Source: Betaproteobacteria bacterium (lineage in GTDB: Bacteria > Pseudomonadota > Gammaproteobacteria > Burkholderiales > Casimicrobiaceae). From it: a stretch of DNA of 64,000 bases. The notes beneath the pieces were generated by a model. It worked only from the letters and a program-made list of their open reading frames with translations, made no database searches and had not been told where the DNA came from. The DNA lies in the NCBI GenBank assembly GCA_013298145.1, contig JAAFJO010000008.1:1-64000 (forward strand), written 5' to 3'. Shown here one piece after another: positions 8,268-17,983 of the stretch. Numbering within the stretch: the stretch's first letter is position 1; each line of letters starts with the position of its first letter. The position numbers were made by a program, and so were the translations under genes.

Positions 8268-9623
8268 CTACGCGTTGCGCGCAAGCGCTCGCAGCAGTAG
8301 ATCGTGGATCCCGCCAAAGCCGCCATTGCTCATCACAAGGATATGGTCGCCCGACTTTGCGACTTTGCAAACTGCCGCCACCAGCAGATCGAGCTCGCGA
8401 AAGTCTTGCGCTTTTTCGCCAAGGGGTGCAAGGGCGTCGGCCACATTCCAATTTACAGCGCCGGAAAAGGAAAACGCCAAGTCAGCGCCGCGTAGGCTTG
8501 GCGCAATCGCGTCACGCGTAGCGCCCTGCTTCATGGTGTTGGATCGCGGCTCGAACACGGCGAGAATTCTCTCGCCACGCGGGATCGCGCCACGGAGTGC
8601 GGCGATTGATGCTTCGATCGCCGTCGGGTGGTGCGCAAAGTCATCATAGACACGAACGCCGCCGGCTTCACCGCGCAATTCGAGCCTTCGCTTGACGCCG
8701 GAGAAGTCGCGTAGTGCTTCAAGTGCGGCACGCGGGTCGACACCCACGTGTCGCGCGGCCGCAATTGCTGCCATCGCGTTAGATCGATTGTGTTCGCCCG
8801 GCATCGATAGTTGAAGCGCACCGAAACGCTCGCCACCAAAATCCAGTGAGCCGTCACTTACAAAATGCCAACCGGTTTCGGTGCCAAATGCTTCGCGCTC
8901 TGACCAGCAACCCATTGCAAGCGTCTCCGCTAGCGCCGCATCACGACCGTTGAACACGATTCGCCCCGTTCTCGGAATGCAGCGCACCAGATGGTGAAAC
9001 TGTCGTTGAATCGATGCCAAGTCCGGAAATATGTCGGCGTGATCGTATTCCAAATTATTCAGAATCGCAGTGCGCGGCCCGTAGTGAACAAACTTGCTTC
9101 GTTTATCGAAAAAAGCAGTGTCGTACTCGTCCGCTTCGACTACAAAATGGGTGGAAGCCGCGCCCGTTTTGCCAAGCAAGCGCGCTGAAATGCCATGATC
9201 TTTAGCGATACCGCCGATTAGAAATCCAGTCGGAGGGCCGACTCGATCCAGGATATAGCTCAACATCGACGACGTAGTCGTTTTTCCGTGGGTACCAGCC
9301 ACGGCGAGCACGTGTCGGCCGCGCAAGACGTTATCGGCGAGCCAGCGCGGCCCGGATTCGAATCGAGCGCCGCTATCAAGAATCGCCTCCATCAGCGGGT
9401 TACCGCGAGTCACCACGTTACCAATTACGAAAACATCGGGGTTGAGGTTCAATTGGCTCGCGTCGTAGCCGCTGATCAGATCGATTCCGAGTTCACGAAG
9501 TTGGTCTGACATCGGTGGATAGACATTGGCATCACAACCCGTGACGCGATGCCCTGCTTCGCGCGCAAGTGCGGCGATCCCGCCCATGAAAGTGCCGCAG
9601 ATGCCGAGGATATGAATATGCAT
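8268..9623 (-). CDS. mpl: UDP-MurNAc:L-Ala-gamma-D-Glu-meso-DAP ligase
   Basis: Murein recycling enzyme that joins recovered tripeptide to UDP-MurNAc in the cytoplasm. 451 residues with Mur-ligase organisation: N-terminal Rossmann start HIHILGICGTFMGG, ATP-binding loop GTHGKTTT at 110-117, the central domain with EADEYDTAFFDKRSKF, and a C-terminal domain with VYDDFAHHPTAIEA. The GICGTFMGG opening and EADEYDTAFFDKR separate Mpl from MurC. Standalone gene. A 188-bp gap separates its stop from the 5'-nucleotidase gene, and a 218-bp gap precedes it. Confidence 0.96.
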   Translation of the reverse strand: MHIHILGICGTFMGGIAALAREAGHRVTGCDANVYPPMSDQLRELGIDLISGYDASQLNLNPDVFVIGNVVTRGNPLMEAILDSGARFESGPRWLADNVLRGRHVLAVAGTHGKTTTSSMLSYILDRVGPPTGFLIGGIAKDHGISARLLGKTGAASTHFVVEADEYDTAFFDKRSKFVHYGPRTAILNNLEYDHADIFPDLASIQRQFHHLVRCIPRTGRIVFNGRDAALAETLAMGCWSEREAFGTETGWHFVSDGSLDFGGERFGALQLSMPGEHNRSNAMAAIAAARHVGVDPRAALEALRDFSGVKRRLELRGEAGGVRVYDDFAHHPTAIEASIAALRGAIPRGERILAVFEPRSNTMKQGATRDAIAPSLRGADLAFSFSGAVNWNVADALAPLGEKAQDFRELDLLVAAVCKVAKSGDHILVMSNGGFGGIHDLLLRALARNA

Positions 9624-9841
9624 GTTTTTGAGGGGAAGGCGCTAAGGTTGGGTTACGATTCAATCTATAGATTCACTGCGTTTACGCGCAAAAATTGCTC
9701 GCTAAACGCTGGTGGTATGGCGAGAAGCTACAAAAGTAGCCGCGCATTCCGAACGCTCGGATCAACATGCTGATCGCCGTACAAAGTGATTGCGTCGATA
9801 TGCGGGCGAAAACGTTAACTCGCAGAGCAGGTGAGTGGAGC

Positions 9842-12208
9842 TTAAGGCGCGAATCGTAGCTTACCGCCACCGGCGCGCTTTGCTTCGTACATGGCTCGAT
9901 CTGCGCGCCGAACGAGATCGTCGCTATCACGTTGATGAGGTAATCGGGCGATCGCCACACCAATACTCGCGCCTATTTGGTGTCGCGTAGCGCCCTCACA
10001 TTCAATTGCAGAAATGCTTTCAATGATGGACTTCGCCAACGCTTCACACACACTTTCATCGGTGTCGATGGCAACCACCAGAAACTCGTCGCCTCCAAAA
10101 CGGCCGACAATATCGAGCGATCGAACGCCCCGTGAGAGCGCGTTAGCAGCCTGAACAAGCACAACGTCACCCATGGCATGTCCCAAGTCGTCATTGACCG
10201 CCTTGAAACCATCCAAGTCAACGAAGAATACTGCTACAGATAAGACCTCAGACTGCTGCAGAGCCTCATCTAGACGCTCAAAAAGCGCGCGGCGCGTCAA
10301 TAACCCAGTGAGTGGATCTTCAGTCGCCGCAAGTCTTAAGCTTTCCTCTCTTAGCTTAGATTCATGCACGTCGAACGAAACGTTGTAGCAGCCGACGACT
10401 CTCCCGTGATCGTCGAAATCAGGCGAGAAGATGGTCTTCACCCAGCGCACGCGCCCACCAACCAGTGTGGCGCAACGCTCAGACTCGGTTGCAATTCCGC
10501 TGAGCGCGCTGCGGATGGATCGTTCGAATGTTTTGCCCAGCTCTTCGCCGCGCACTTCCCTTGGCGTGCGCCCAATCATCTGCTCACGCGTGATGCCCGT
10601 CCAGGCCGTAAACGCTGTGTTCATGAAGACATACCGCATATCAAGGCCCACGTAGGTAACGGGGTTGGGCACCTGATCAGCAAGCCGCTGTAGCCGCAGC
10701 CGGGCCTCTGTTCGTTCAGTTCGATCAACCCCGAGCGACATAATCGATTCGATTTGGCCTGCCGCTGTTCGGATGATGGAGGTGTACCACTCGATCCACA
10801 CATAACGACCGGTTCGATGACGATAGCGATGCGTATTGATGATGGTTTCTGAGCCACCCACAAGAATTCTCTTGATGACCTCGCCTACAGCCGCTTGGTC
10901 CTCAGGATGGACAAAATCAAGCGTTAACTTAGCTCCAATCATCGATTGTGCGCTCATGCCGAGCAGCTCTTCAGCGCGACGGGACCATTGCACGATCGTG
11001 CCAAAGCGATCATATTCGACCACGGCCACAGGGCTTCGCGCGAGATGCGCAGCGAGCTTCGCATCGACTCGAGATATTTCGCTTTGAGCCTGCTTCAACT
11101 CATGAATATCAAAGCTGGTTGTGTACACGCCACGCACGGCGCCTTGTTCGTCTCGGTCTGGCGCATAAATTGTTCGGGTCCAGCGCTCCTCGCCACTGGC
11201 AAGCTGGACCAGGCGCTCGTGATGGACCACTTCGCCGCGTAGTGCCGAGGCGAAGTAGGGTTCATTCTTTTGCCAGGTTTCCTCGCCGCGCGCCTCTCGA
11301 GGGTGTCGCCCCAGAATGTCGGTGCTTTGAAGGGCGTGTCGCCGCAAGAACTCGCGGTTAGCGAAGCGATAAAGTAACTCGCTATCGACGTAGGCGAGCG
11401 AGAAAGGGATGCTGTTGGTGAACTCATCTAAGCGCTTCCGCGCGAGCTCAAGCTTGATCCGCTCACTTACATCCTTATCGATATCGTAGAGAGATGCAAC
11501 GATTGATCGCACCAAGCCTGCAGCATCGCGCTCGGGCTGCAGACGCACCCTTATCCAACGCGGTGGGGTAAGGTTAGTAAAGTGCCGGTCATAACTGACA
11601 GTCTCGCCGCGTACCGCGCGGTCGTAATACGGCGCGACCGAGCGGTCGATTTCAGCGCCAATCACATGCGCAATGGGCATTCCTGGCAACGCACTTTGCT
11701 CAAAACCCATCAGTTTTGCGTAACTCGAGTTCGTGTACATCAATACACGCTGCGGGCTAATACGGGCGATCGGGATATCAATGGACTCAAGCACGCTGCG
11801 CAATCGTGCTTCATTCGATGCGAGTTGTTGCCGCAGGCGAATATCGTCTTCGATATCGAATGCAATCGTAAAAATACTTTCTGGTTCCACGCCGCCAGGA
11901 TTGTCTGGGAACACCATGACTCGATGCCAGCGCAGTTCACCTCGCTCGAGAATCACTTGGCGTTCATAGGTAACAGACTCTCCAGCAAACGCTCTGGCAA
12001 AGGGCTGCCGTGCGATCGCCCACGCGGCCGGGCCAAAGATCTCAGGCAGCGTTTTGCCCAAAAGCTGTCCGCGCGGGCGTCCTGTCCAAGCTTCGTAGTG
12101 ATGATTGCAATACGTTAAGCGTCCATCGCGCGACCAGCGCCCCATCGGTAGCGCGATCGATTCAACGAGCTGTGTCACCTGCGAATGTTCGGTCGTTTGC
12201 TCGCTCAT
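9842..12208 (-). CDS. Multi-PAS diguanylate cyclase
   Basis: Soluble sensor that should make cyclic di-GMP from GTP. The 788 residues appear to hold five consecutive PAS-type sensing modules (roughly 8-125, 130-245, 255-370, 380-495, 500-615) and a C-terminal GGDEF domain (about 625-785). The active-site motif is intact (RFGGDEF near 702-708). An RSLD sits exactly five residues before GGDEF, matching the inhibitory I-site, so product feedback inhibition is expected. There is no EAL domain, TM segment or signal peptide. Monocistronic, ATG at 12208. What the PAS domains sense cannot be read from sequence. Confidence 0.94.
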   Translation of the reverse strand: MSEQTTEHSQVTQLVESIALPMGRWSRDGRLTYCNHHYEAWTGRPRGQLLGKTLPEIFGPAAWAIARQPFARAFAGESVTYERQVILERGELRWHRVMVFPDNPGGVEPESIFTIAFDIEDDIRLRQQLASNEARLRSVLESIDIPIARISPQRVLMYTNSSYAKLMGFEQSALPGMPIAHVIGAEIDRSVAPYYDRAVRGETVSYDRHFTNLTPPRWIRVRLQPERDAAGLVRSIVASLYDIDKDVSERIKLELARKRLDEFTNSIPFSLAYVDSELLYRFANREFLRRHALQSTDILGRHPREARGEETWQKNEPYFASALRGEVVHHERLVQLASGEERWTRTIYAPDRDEQGAVRGVYTTSFDIHELKQAQSEISRVDAKLAAHLARSPVAVVEYDRFGTIVQWSRRAEELLGMSAQSMIGAKLTLDFVHPEDQAAVGEVIKRILVGGSETIINTHRYRHRTGRYVWIEWYTSIIRTAAGQIESIMSLGVDRTERTEARLRLQRLADQVPNPVTYVGLDMRYVFMNTAFTAWTGITREQMIGRTPREVRGEELGKTFERSIRSALSGIATESERCATLVGGRVRWVKTIFSPDFDDHGRVVGCYNVSFDVHESKLREESLRLAATEDPLTGLLTRRALFERLDEALQQSEVLSVAVFFVDLDGFKAVNDDLGHAMGDVVLVQAANALSRGVRSLDIVGRFGGDEFLVVAIDTDESVCEALAKSIIESISAIECEGATRHQIGASIGVAIARLPHQRDSDDLVRRADRAMYEAKRAGGGKLRFAP

Positions 12209-12517
12209 GCCTGCGAAATACTGCTTGGGTGGACGGACTCAAAGTCGCCTGATTTTGCCTCATGGGGGCTGCAGTTTGGGCAGGTATTGCGAAACAATCG
12301 TGCTCGGGTGATGCGCGCACTTCGTCAATCGCAGCGCTTCCCGCCCGTTCTAGATCTGGCCTAGCGTTCTCGCGGAAAGCTGAGCAGGCAACATCGATCA
12401 ACGCATATTTGATTGTTCGGCCGTTGATTACGCTTTTCGCGCGCGCACAGTGAACTCTCCAACGTACACTTCGATTTCAAAACTTCACAACAAAACTGGC
12501 CTTTCGCTAACTTATCT
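12209..12517. other. Divergent intergenic region, 309 bp
   Basis: Lies between the divergently transcribed diguanylate cyclase (minus) and the DUF455 gene (plus), so it should hold promoters for both. No convincing operator, hairpin or gene was seen. Short overlapping ORFs here look random. Confidence 0.4.
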
Positions 12518-13354
12518 ATGCAAACTGCGCAAGCGTACAGCGTAACCTCGGTGAGAGCCGCACGCTCGTCAGCGTTGCGCGCGCGAAACGTTATCGATCC
12601 ATACGAAAAAGTTCGCCTAACTCGTGAACTTGCGCGTGAAGTATTGGGTGTGCAACGCACGCCTGCTATCGAATTGAGAGGCATCCCCAAGCCGCCCAAA
12701 CTTGTCTCACCCAAACTACTACCTCAGCGTTCGCTGGCTAGCGCTGCAGGGCGAGCTAGCCTATTGCACGCGGTCGCACATATCGAGTTCAATGCGATTA
12801 ACCTCGCGCTTGACATCGTCGCTCGCTTCGATGCGACGTCGAGCGCATTCGTATTAGATTGGCTGAGCGTTGCAGAAGAAGAGGCTTATCACTTCTCCCT
12901 TTTGCAGGGGCATCTGGTGTCGTTGGGCGCAAACTATGGTGACTTTGATGCGCATAACGGCTTGTGGGAAATGGCTGAGAAAACGAAAACCAGTCTGCTC
13001 TCTCGGCTAGCACTGGTGCCACGAACGCTTGAAGCGCGTGGTCTTGATGTATCGCCCGCCATGCGCGAAAAGCTATTGCAGGCGGGCGATGTGCGCGCGG
13101 CCGAGATCCTCTCAATCATCCTGCGTGATGAGGTCGGTCATGTCGCAATTGGGAATCGCTGGTTCCGATATTACTGCGCTGAAGCAGAGCTTGATCCCAT
13201 GGCAACCTTCGAACGTCTTTGGATCGAACACGACGCGCCTAGTCCACGTCCGCCATTTAATCGCGCAGCACGACTTGCGGCTGGATTCGTTGCCGAAGAA
13301 CTGGATTGGCTAGATTCGCAGGCGAAGCGAACGCCGACGCGCAGTGCCCAGTAG
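12518..13354 (+). CDS. DUF455 family ferritin-like protein
   Basis: 278-residue protein resembling DUF455, a ferritin-like di-iron family of unknown function. Helices carry the expected Glu/His ligand patterns: HAVAHIEFNAINLALD near 88-103, AEEEAYHFSLL near 126-136 and ILRDEVGHVAIG near 200-211. The central GLDVSP stretch is also conserved in the family. No signal peptide. It converges with the DUF962 gene, whose stop is 7 bp away. Some homologues are linked to tRNA modification or iron handling, but nothing in this context fixes a role. Confidence 0.85.
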   Translation: MQTAQAYSVTSVRAARSSALRARNVIDPYEKVRLTRELAREVLGVQRTPAIELRGIPKPPKLVSPKLLPQRSLASAAGRASLLHAVAHIEFNAINLALDIVARFDATSSAFVLDWLSVAEEEAYHFSLLQGHLVSLGANYGDFDAHNGLWEMAEKTKTSLLSRLALVPRTLEARGLDVSPAMREKLLQAGDVRAAEILSIILRDEVGHVAIGNRWFRYYCAEAELDPMATFERLWIEHDAPSPRPPFNRAARLAAGFVAEELDWLDSQAKRTPTRSAQ

Positions 13355-13361
13355 CGTCAAT

Positions 13362-13694
13362 TCACTCGTGCTTGAATTTGATCCTGCCTGTCAGGAGCTG
13401 AAACCACATCACCCAATCGCCCATGAATGAATAAAGCGGTTGCTTGAAGCTTGCAGGCTTGTTTTTCTCAAAGCCGAAATGCCCGATCCAGGCCCAGGCA
13501 TAACCTTGAACGATGCCTGCCGGAAGCAGCCACCAAGTGCGAGTGAGAATTCCAACAACGAGGCAGGTCAAACCGATGGATGTGCCCATGAAATGCAGCA
13601 CACGGCACGTCGGGTTTCGGTGCTCTCCGAGATAAAACGGATAGAAATCGGCAAAGCGCTCAAATTTTTTATGCGCAGTTGGCACACTGTTCAT
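13362..13694 (-). CDS. DUF962 / Mpo1-like membrane protein
   Basis: 110-residue protein of the DUF962 (YGL010w/Mpo1-like) family. In yeast Mpo1 is an Fe2+-dependent dioxygenase in alpha-oxidation of 2-hydroxy fatty acids; activity in bacteria is less clear. Visible signatures are FYLGEHRNPTCRVLHFMG (HxxP and LHFxG), two or three hydrophobic helices, and GHFGFEKNKPASF, the conserved His/Glu box. Cells probably hold it in the inner membrane. It ends convergently with the DUF455 gene. The hydroxylase at 424-1332 is another lipid-hydroxylating candidate but is far away. Confidence 0.85.
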   Translation of the reverse strand: MNSVPTAHKKFERFADFYPFYLGEHRNPTCRVLHFMGTSIGLTCLVVGILTRTWWLLPAGIVQGYAWAWIGHFGFEKNKPASFKQPLYSFMGDWVMWFQLLTGRIKFKHE

Positions 13695-13773
13695 CTCCGC
13701 CCCTCCTCATTCAAAGACTCGCCACATCGGTTCGCCGCTCGCGTCAATCGGCTTACGAACACGCGCATCGAAA

Positions 13774-14658
13774 TCACTCAACAGGACGGAATCGTAGCGT
13801 GAGTCGGCGCTGAAATACATCGGCCTGATCCGGTTTCGGAAAGGGTGAGGACTTCAAAATAGCTCGCTCGACCGCCTGATCGTATGCGGGATTGCCGCTC
13901 GAACGCAGCAGGCGCGCGTCCAACACTTCGCCCGTCGGCAACAAGTTAACTTCGAATACAGCTTCTGGGTTCCCGGCGGGCTCGGTCGCCAGCACGATAT
14001 TGCCGCGAATCTTGCCGCGAATCTTGCCCACCCAATCGCCTTCGGCTTTGGCTCTTGCGCGTTGGGCGGCCTCGCGAGCGCTTCGCTCTGCCGCTTGCTG
14101 AGCCGCGATTTGTTGTGCTTTACGCTCATCCGCTTCGCGCGCGGCTTTCTCCGCGAGTTCACGTTCACGAGTGGCGCGTTCGTCACGCTGCTTTTGCTCT
14201 TGTTGCTCTTTCGTCGCTTTCGCTTTTGCGTCGGCAAGCGATTTCGCACGGGCCTCAACTTGCTTCTTCTCGGCATCCTTACGTTGTTGCTGCTCTTTCG
14301 CTTGGCGTTCAGCCTCTAGCTGTTTCTTTTCTTGGGCGTCAAGCTCTTTTTTCTTTTTTTCTTCTTCTTTCTTTTTCTCTATATCGCCCCGCTGCAACTG
14401 GGGCGGGAGTTGACTAGGTGTTGGCTTCACAGCAGGCGGCGGGCTCGGCTGCGAGGGCGGTGGCGGTGGCGGAGGTAGAGGCGGTGCAGGCGTGAGCGTC
14501 GGGCCTGGAGGCGTGATCGAGGTCGGTGTCACCAGATCGACCATGACCACTGGAGGCGTTTCTTGTTTCCAGCGCAGCGAGAACACAAGCGCGCCGATCA
14601 AAACGACGTGCACGACGATTGCACCGATCCACGCTCGGGTTTTGCTCGGCGTGTTCAC
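13774..14658 (-). CDS. tolA: Tol-Pal system protein TolA
   Basis: Inner-membrane-anchored protein that spans the periplasm and links TolQR to Pal during outer-membrane constriction. It has one N-terminal TM (about 9-28), a Pro-rich stretch near 50-80, a long Lys/Glu/Ala/Gln-rich helix (about 92-205) and a C-terminal TonB/TolA domain (about 210-294, GEVLDARLLRSSGNPAYDQAVERAI region). Last gene of the ybgC-tolQ-tolR-tolA operon. No tolB or pal follows here, as the next gene downstream is convergent; they must be elsewhere. Confidence 0.93.
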   Translation of the reverse strand: MNTPSKTRAWIGAIVVHVVLIGALVFSLRWKQETPPVVMVDLVTPTSITPPGPTLTPAPPLPPPPPPPSQPSPPPAVKPTPSQLPPQLQRGDIEKKKEEEKKKKELDAQEKKQLEAERQAKEQQQRKDAEKKQVEARAKSLADAKAKATKEQQEQKQRDERATRERELAEKAAREADERKAQQIAAQQAAERSAREAAQRARAKAEGDWVGKIRGKIRGNIVLATEPAGNPEAVFEVNLLPTGEVLDARLLRSSGNPAYDQAVERAILKSSPFPKPDQADVFQRRLTLRFRPVE

Positions 14659-14675
14659 CGCAAATTCATCCCGAA

Positions 14676-15071
14676 TCAGCTGCCTTCGCGCGCAGCAAGG
14701 CCGACGCGCTTTACACCCGCTGCATGCAACGCGCCCAGCAGATTCACCACCTCTTCGTAGCGCACCGCGCGATCCGCCGCGATGACTACGGGACGATCTC
14801 GGACGCGCTGAAGCTCTTGGATGCGGCGCACGGCAGCGTCGCGATTTAGTCTTCCATCGCCGCCTTCGCGCACGCTGATGTTGCCGTTGGCGCGAATCAC
14901 CACTTCGATCGGATCACCTTGCGTCGGCGTCAGCGCTTGCCCAACACTCGGAAGCTCAATTTCGCCGGTGCGCATGGAGGGCGTTGCAATCATGACCACG
15001 ATCAAAAGCACCAACATCACATCGATGAAAGGCACCACATTGATTTGGTTCATGAGTTTGCGATGTCGCAT
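14676..15071 (-). CDS. tolR: Tol-Pal system protein TolR
   Basis: ExbD/TolR family stator partner of the proton-driven TolQR motor. 131 residues with one TM helix (about 13-32) containing the conserved Asp in VPFIDVMLVLL, and a periplasmic domain ending near VNLLGALHAAGVKRVGL. It lies 21 bp downstream of tolQ and 17 bp upstream of tolA, in the usual operon order. Confidence 0.94.
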   Translation of the reverse strand: MRHRKLMNQINVVPFIDVMLVLLIVVMIATPSMRTGEIELPSVGQALTPTQGDPIEVVIRANGNISVREGGDGRLNRDAAVRRIQELQRVRDRPVVIAADRAVRYEEVVNLLGALHAAGVKRVGLAAREGS

Positions 15072-15092
15072 CGTTGTGATACTCCGCGTTAC

Positions 15093-15767
15093 CTACGCCT
15101 GACGTTGAAGAATGTTCAAAAACTCCTCGGCAAACGTCTCAAGTTGCACGTTAATCCGATCAAGCTCCGCCTGAAAGCGGTTATAGGCCACCACTGCGGG
15201 GATCGCGGCGAACAAGCCAATCGCCGTTGCGATGAGTGCTTCGGCGATGCCTGGCGCAACCTGCGCGAGCGTTGCCTGACCCACACTCGCCAAGCCGCGA
15301 AACGAATTCATGATGCCCCACACGGTGCCCAAAAGCCCGATGTAGGGGCTCACGCTCGCAACGGTAGCGAGGCCCGGCAACTGATGCTCAAGCCCATCCA
15401 TCTCGCGCTGAATTGCTACCTTGAGCGCACGGCGCGTGCCGTCAACAATCGCCTCTTTACTCGTACTCGCGAGCTTCTTCTGTTTAATGAATTCGCGAAA
15501 TCCCGCAGCGAAAACCTCGGCTTGCGGGCCGTGTGCTGCTTTGTCGGCTTGCACTCGCTGAAACAATTGGTTCAAGTCAGCACCGCCCCAAAACGTCTCA
15601 TCGAAACTCGTGTTTTTTCGCTTCGCCGCGTTGAGCACACCGCCTTTGTAAAAGATCAACCACCACGACCACAACGAGAGCATCACCAGCAACAGCATCA
15701 CGAGCTGCACGAGCAAGCTGGCGCTCGCTATCAAATGGATAAACGACAAATCTGCAGTGGGTTTCAT
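15093..15767 (-). CDS. tolQ: Tol-Pal system protein TolQ
   Basis: ExbB/TolQ family proton-channel subunit of the Tol motor. 224 residues with three hydrophobic helices: about 10-35, then a pair at about 125-150 and 165-190. The conserved PGIAEALIATAIGLFAAIPAVVAYN segment lies in the last helix. Its ATG overlaps the end of ybgC by 4 bases (15764-15767). Confidence 0.95.
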   Translation of the reverse strand: MKPTADLSFIHLIASASLLVQLVMLLLVMLSLWSWWLIFYKGGVLNAAKRKNTSFDETFWGGADLNQLFQRVQADKAAHGPQAEVFAAGFREFIKQKKLASTSKEAIVDGTRRALKVAIQREMDGLEHQLPGLATVASVSPYIGLLGTVWGIMNSFRGLASVGQATLAQVAPGIAEALIATAIGLFAAIPAVVAYNRFQAELDRINVQLETFAEEFLNILQRQA

Positions 15768-16258
15768 TGCTTTAGTACTTTTTCCGTCTCGCTACGCTCG
15801 AGCATCGCTGCACGCATCGCGGGTGGCATGGCGCGCGGCCCAGATAGATCCGCAGCGATGTATGCCAGTGTGACTACTGCGGCAAACAAGAGTTCGCCGT
15901 TTTTCTCTACACGCTGACGAACAATCAAACGCTCGCGGCCCACTTCGATGGGCTCACAACTCACGCTCAGGAGATCACCTAGGCGCGCGGGTCGGTGGTA
16001 ATCCGCTTCCACGCGGCGCACTACAAACACCGCCGCAAGTTCATTCTGAATTTGCGCGAGTTCAAAGCCCGCATCGCGTAACCATTCGGTGCGCGCACGT
16101 TCGATGAAGCGCAGATAGTTTGCGTAATAAACGACGCCCGCAACGTCGGTATCTTCGTAGTAAACGCGCACTGAAATTGAGAAGCGCCGACGATCCGCCT
16201 CGTGGGTACAAGGGCCATGTTGGGAGGGCGTTTCGGTCGGCACGCGTGATTGACTCAA
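15764..16258 (-). CDS. ybgC: Acyl-CoA thioesterase of the Tol-Pal operon
   Basis: Hotdog-fold thioesterase. The catalytic-region motif YYEDTDVAGVVYYANYL lies near residues 33-49, with LRFIERARTEWL after it. The start given is TTG at 16258, leaving about 25 residues before the conserved fold. No nearer ATG exists, so the true start is uncertain and could be an internal GTG. First gene of ybgC-tolQ-tolR-tolA, 6 bp after ruvB. YbgC hydrolyses acyl-CoA thioesters and associates with phospholipid enzymes in E. coli. Confidence 0.9.
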   Translation of the reverse strand: MSQSRVPTETPSQHGPCTHEADRRRFSISVRVYYEDTDVAGVVYYANYLRFIERARTEWLRDAGFELAQIQNELAAVFVVRRVEADYHRPARLGDLLSVSCEPIEVGRERLIVRQRVEKNGELLFAAVVTLAYIAADLSGPRAMPPAMRAAMLERSETEKVLKQ

Positions 16259-16264
16259 GGCAAA

Positions 16265-17326
16265 TTACTGCGCAAACAATTCGCCCGTACCCATCGCGGC
16301 AGGCGGAACGATTCCGAAATGTCGATACGCACGAGCCGTCGCAATGCGCCCGCGACTGGTGCGTTGAACATAGCCTTGCTGAATCAGGAAAGGCTCAATC
16401 ACATCTTCAATGGTTTCACGCTCTTCGCTGATCGCAGCCGCCAGATTGTCGACACCGACCGGGCCACCCGAGAACTTTTCGAGGATCGCCGCAAGCAGCT
16501 TTCGATCCATCACATCCAGCCCGCTTGCATCGACATCGAGCATCGAGAGTGCCGCATCGGCGACATCACGATTCACACGGCCCTTCGCTTTCACCTCCGC
16601 ATAGTCACGCACGCGGCGTAGCAGGCGATTCGCGATGCGGGGTGTTCCGCGTGAGCGTTTGGCAATTTCGAGTGCACCCTCGTTTTCGATCGCGACTTCG
16701 AGCAAATTCGCCGAACGAGTAACGATTCGCGACAACTCCGCATCGGAATAAAACTCTAGCCGCGCGACGATGCCGAAGCGATCGCGAAGCGGGTTTGTCA
16801 ACATGCCAGCGCGCGTGGTTGCGCCGACGAGCGTGAAAGGCGGCAAATCCAGTTTGACGGAACGCGCCGCGGGGCCCTCACCGATCATGATGTCGATTGC
16901 GTAATCTTCCATCGCGCTGTAAAGCGTTTCTTCGAGCACGGCGCTGAGCCGATGAATCTCGTCGATAAAGAGCACATCGTTCGGTTCGAGATTGGTGAGT
17001 AACGCGGCGAGATCGCCCTTTTTCTCGAGCACTGGGCCTGAGGTTTGATGCATGTTCACACCCATCTCACGCGAGATGATGTGTGAGAGCGTTGTTTTTC
17101 CAAGGCCCGGTGGGCCGAACAGAAGTACGTGATCAAGCGGCTCTTTGCGCGATTTAGCCGCCGAGATGAAAATTGAAAGCTGATCGCGAATTTTTTCCTG
17201 ACCGACGTATTCATCCAGCTGACGCGGACGCAGCGCGCGCTCTAGCGCCTCTTCCTGAGTGCTCTCGCTTTTCGGTTGAATGATCCGCTCGGCTTGAGAG
17301 GCGAGCGCGTCGTCGTGAATGGCCAT
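16265..17326 (-). CDS. ruvB: Holliday junction helicase RuvB
   Basis: Hexameric AAA+ motor that drives branch migration with RuvA. Walker A is [10 protein letters not shown], Walker B/DEIH is [10 protein letters not shown], sensor-type GATTRAGML follows, and a winged-helix C-terminus contains [16 protein letters not shown] take the ATG at 17326 (MAIHDDAL), giving 353 residues. The frame extends to 17365, but that would run into vapC and add unconserved residues. It is separated from ruvA by the vapBC pair and is followed closely by ybgC. Confidence 0.97.
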   Translation of the reverse strand: MAIHDDALASQAERIIQPKSESTQEEALERALRPRQLDEYVGQEKIRDQLSIFISAAKSRKEPLDHVLLFGPPGLGKTTLSHIISREMGVNMHQTSGPVLEKKGDLAALLTNLEPNDVLFIDEIHRLSAVLEETLYSAMEDYAIDIMIGEGPAARSVKLDLPPFTLVGATTRAGMLTNPLRDRFGIVARLEFYSDAELSRIVTRSANLLEVAIENEGALEIAKRSRGTPRIANRLLRRVRDYAEVKAKGRVNRDVADAALSMLDVDASGLDVMDRKLLAAILEKFSGGPVGVDNLAAAISEERETIEDVIEPFLIQQGYVQRTSRGRIATARAYRHFGIVPPAAMGTGELFAQ

Positions 17327-17345
17327 GAGGCGATTGTAGGGTGCA

Positions 17346-17747
17346 CTACGCGAATGGATTGACAATTCGCAAACGTTTGTCGATCACTAATCCGACATGC
17401 ATATCTTCGCTTAATAGCACGTTGGAATGCGCCTCAATCGCAGCCGCGACGATGCACGCGTCGTAAAACGAGAGCGTATATCGCTCTGCGTAGAAGCGGG
17501 CGGTATCGTGAATCTGTTCCGTGAGCGGAACAACGTCACAGAGCGCCTTGATCGTCAGCACGAATTCATTCACCGTCGGCCAAGAGAGCTGGTATTTGCG
17601 CCGCGCGACGCTAACGATTTCGTTCAACACTTGCACGCTGATCGTTAAGCTGTTCCGTAGTAGCGACTCGACGGTCTCTGCCTTTGAGTCGTTGCCCGAA
17701 AGCAAATACAAAAGCACGTTGCTGTCCGCGAACACTTTATCGTGCAT
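17346..17747 (-). CDS. vapC: PIN-domain toxin VapC
   Basis: Type II toxin, probably a site-specific endoribonuclease. The PIN acidic residues are visible: Asp in [12 protein letters not shown] near the start, Glu in VLNEIVS, Asp in [12 protein letters not shown], and a late acidic pair in LLSEDMHVG. The chosen ATG at 17747 gives 133 residues and overlaps the antitoxin stop by 11 bases, the usual coupling; the frame extends 6 codons further upstream. It sits between ruvA and ruvB, 19 bp before the ruvB ATG, so ruvB expression may depend on this transcript. Confidence 0.9.
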   Translation of the reverse strand: MHDKVFADSNVLLYLLSGNDSKAETVESLLRNSLTISVQVLNEIVSVARRKYQLSWPTVNEFVLTIKALCDVVPLTEQIHDTARFYAERYTLSFYDACIVAAAIEAHSNVLLSEDMHVGLVIDKRLRIVNPFA

Positions 17748-17967
17748 TCGCGTCTTCCCGATCAAACTTGAAATCTGCGGGAATTTGGCGGCGGAACGTG
17801 CGCAGCCTCGCGATCAAATCGTCCCGACTTGGCTTGCGGCTGAGTTCAAAGGTGCGCTCGGACGGCACACGAATTTCGACGTCATCGCCCTCTTTCAAAT
17901 CAAGAAGCTCGACCACCGTCGCGGGAATGCGAACGGCAAGACTGTTACCCCATTTTGCGACTTGCAT
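17737..17967 (-). CDS. vapB: AbrB/MazE-fold antitoxin (VapB)
   Basis: 76-residue protein with a SpoVT-AbrB swapped-hairpin DNA-binding domain at its N-terminus (QVAKWGNSLAVRIP, then LKEGDDVEIR). A charged C-terminal tail (DDLIARLRTFRRQIPADF) would wrap the toxin. ATG at 17967 is preceded by GGAG with 8-nt spacing, better than the GTG at 17976. A perfect 9-bp inverted repeat lies just upstream (17984-18009), as expected for autoregulation by the VapBC complex. Confidence 0.9.
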   Translation of the reverse strand: MQVAKWGNSLAVRIPATVVELLDLKEGDDVEIRVPSERTFELSRKPSRDDLIARLRTFRRQIPADFKFDREDANAR

Positions 17968-17983
17968 TGCCGACACTCCAATT

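Noticed and set aside
14062..14417. Leu/Ser/Phe-rich plus-strand ORFs resembling membrane proteins
   Set aside because: Antisense of the Lys/Glu-rich TolA helix, which produces such hydrophobic shadows.
14919..15917. 332-codon plus-strand ORF
   Set aside because: Antisense shadow of tolR and tolQ, which have clear domains and operon order.
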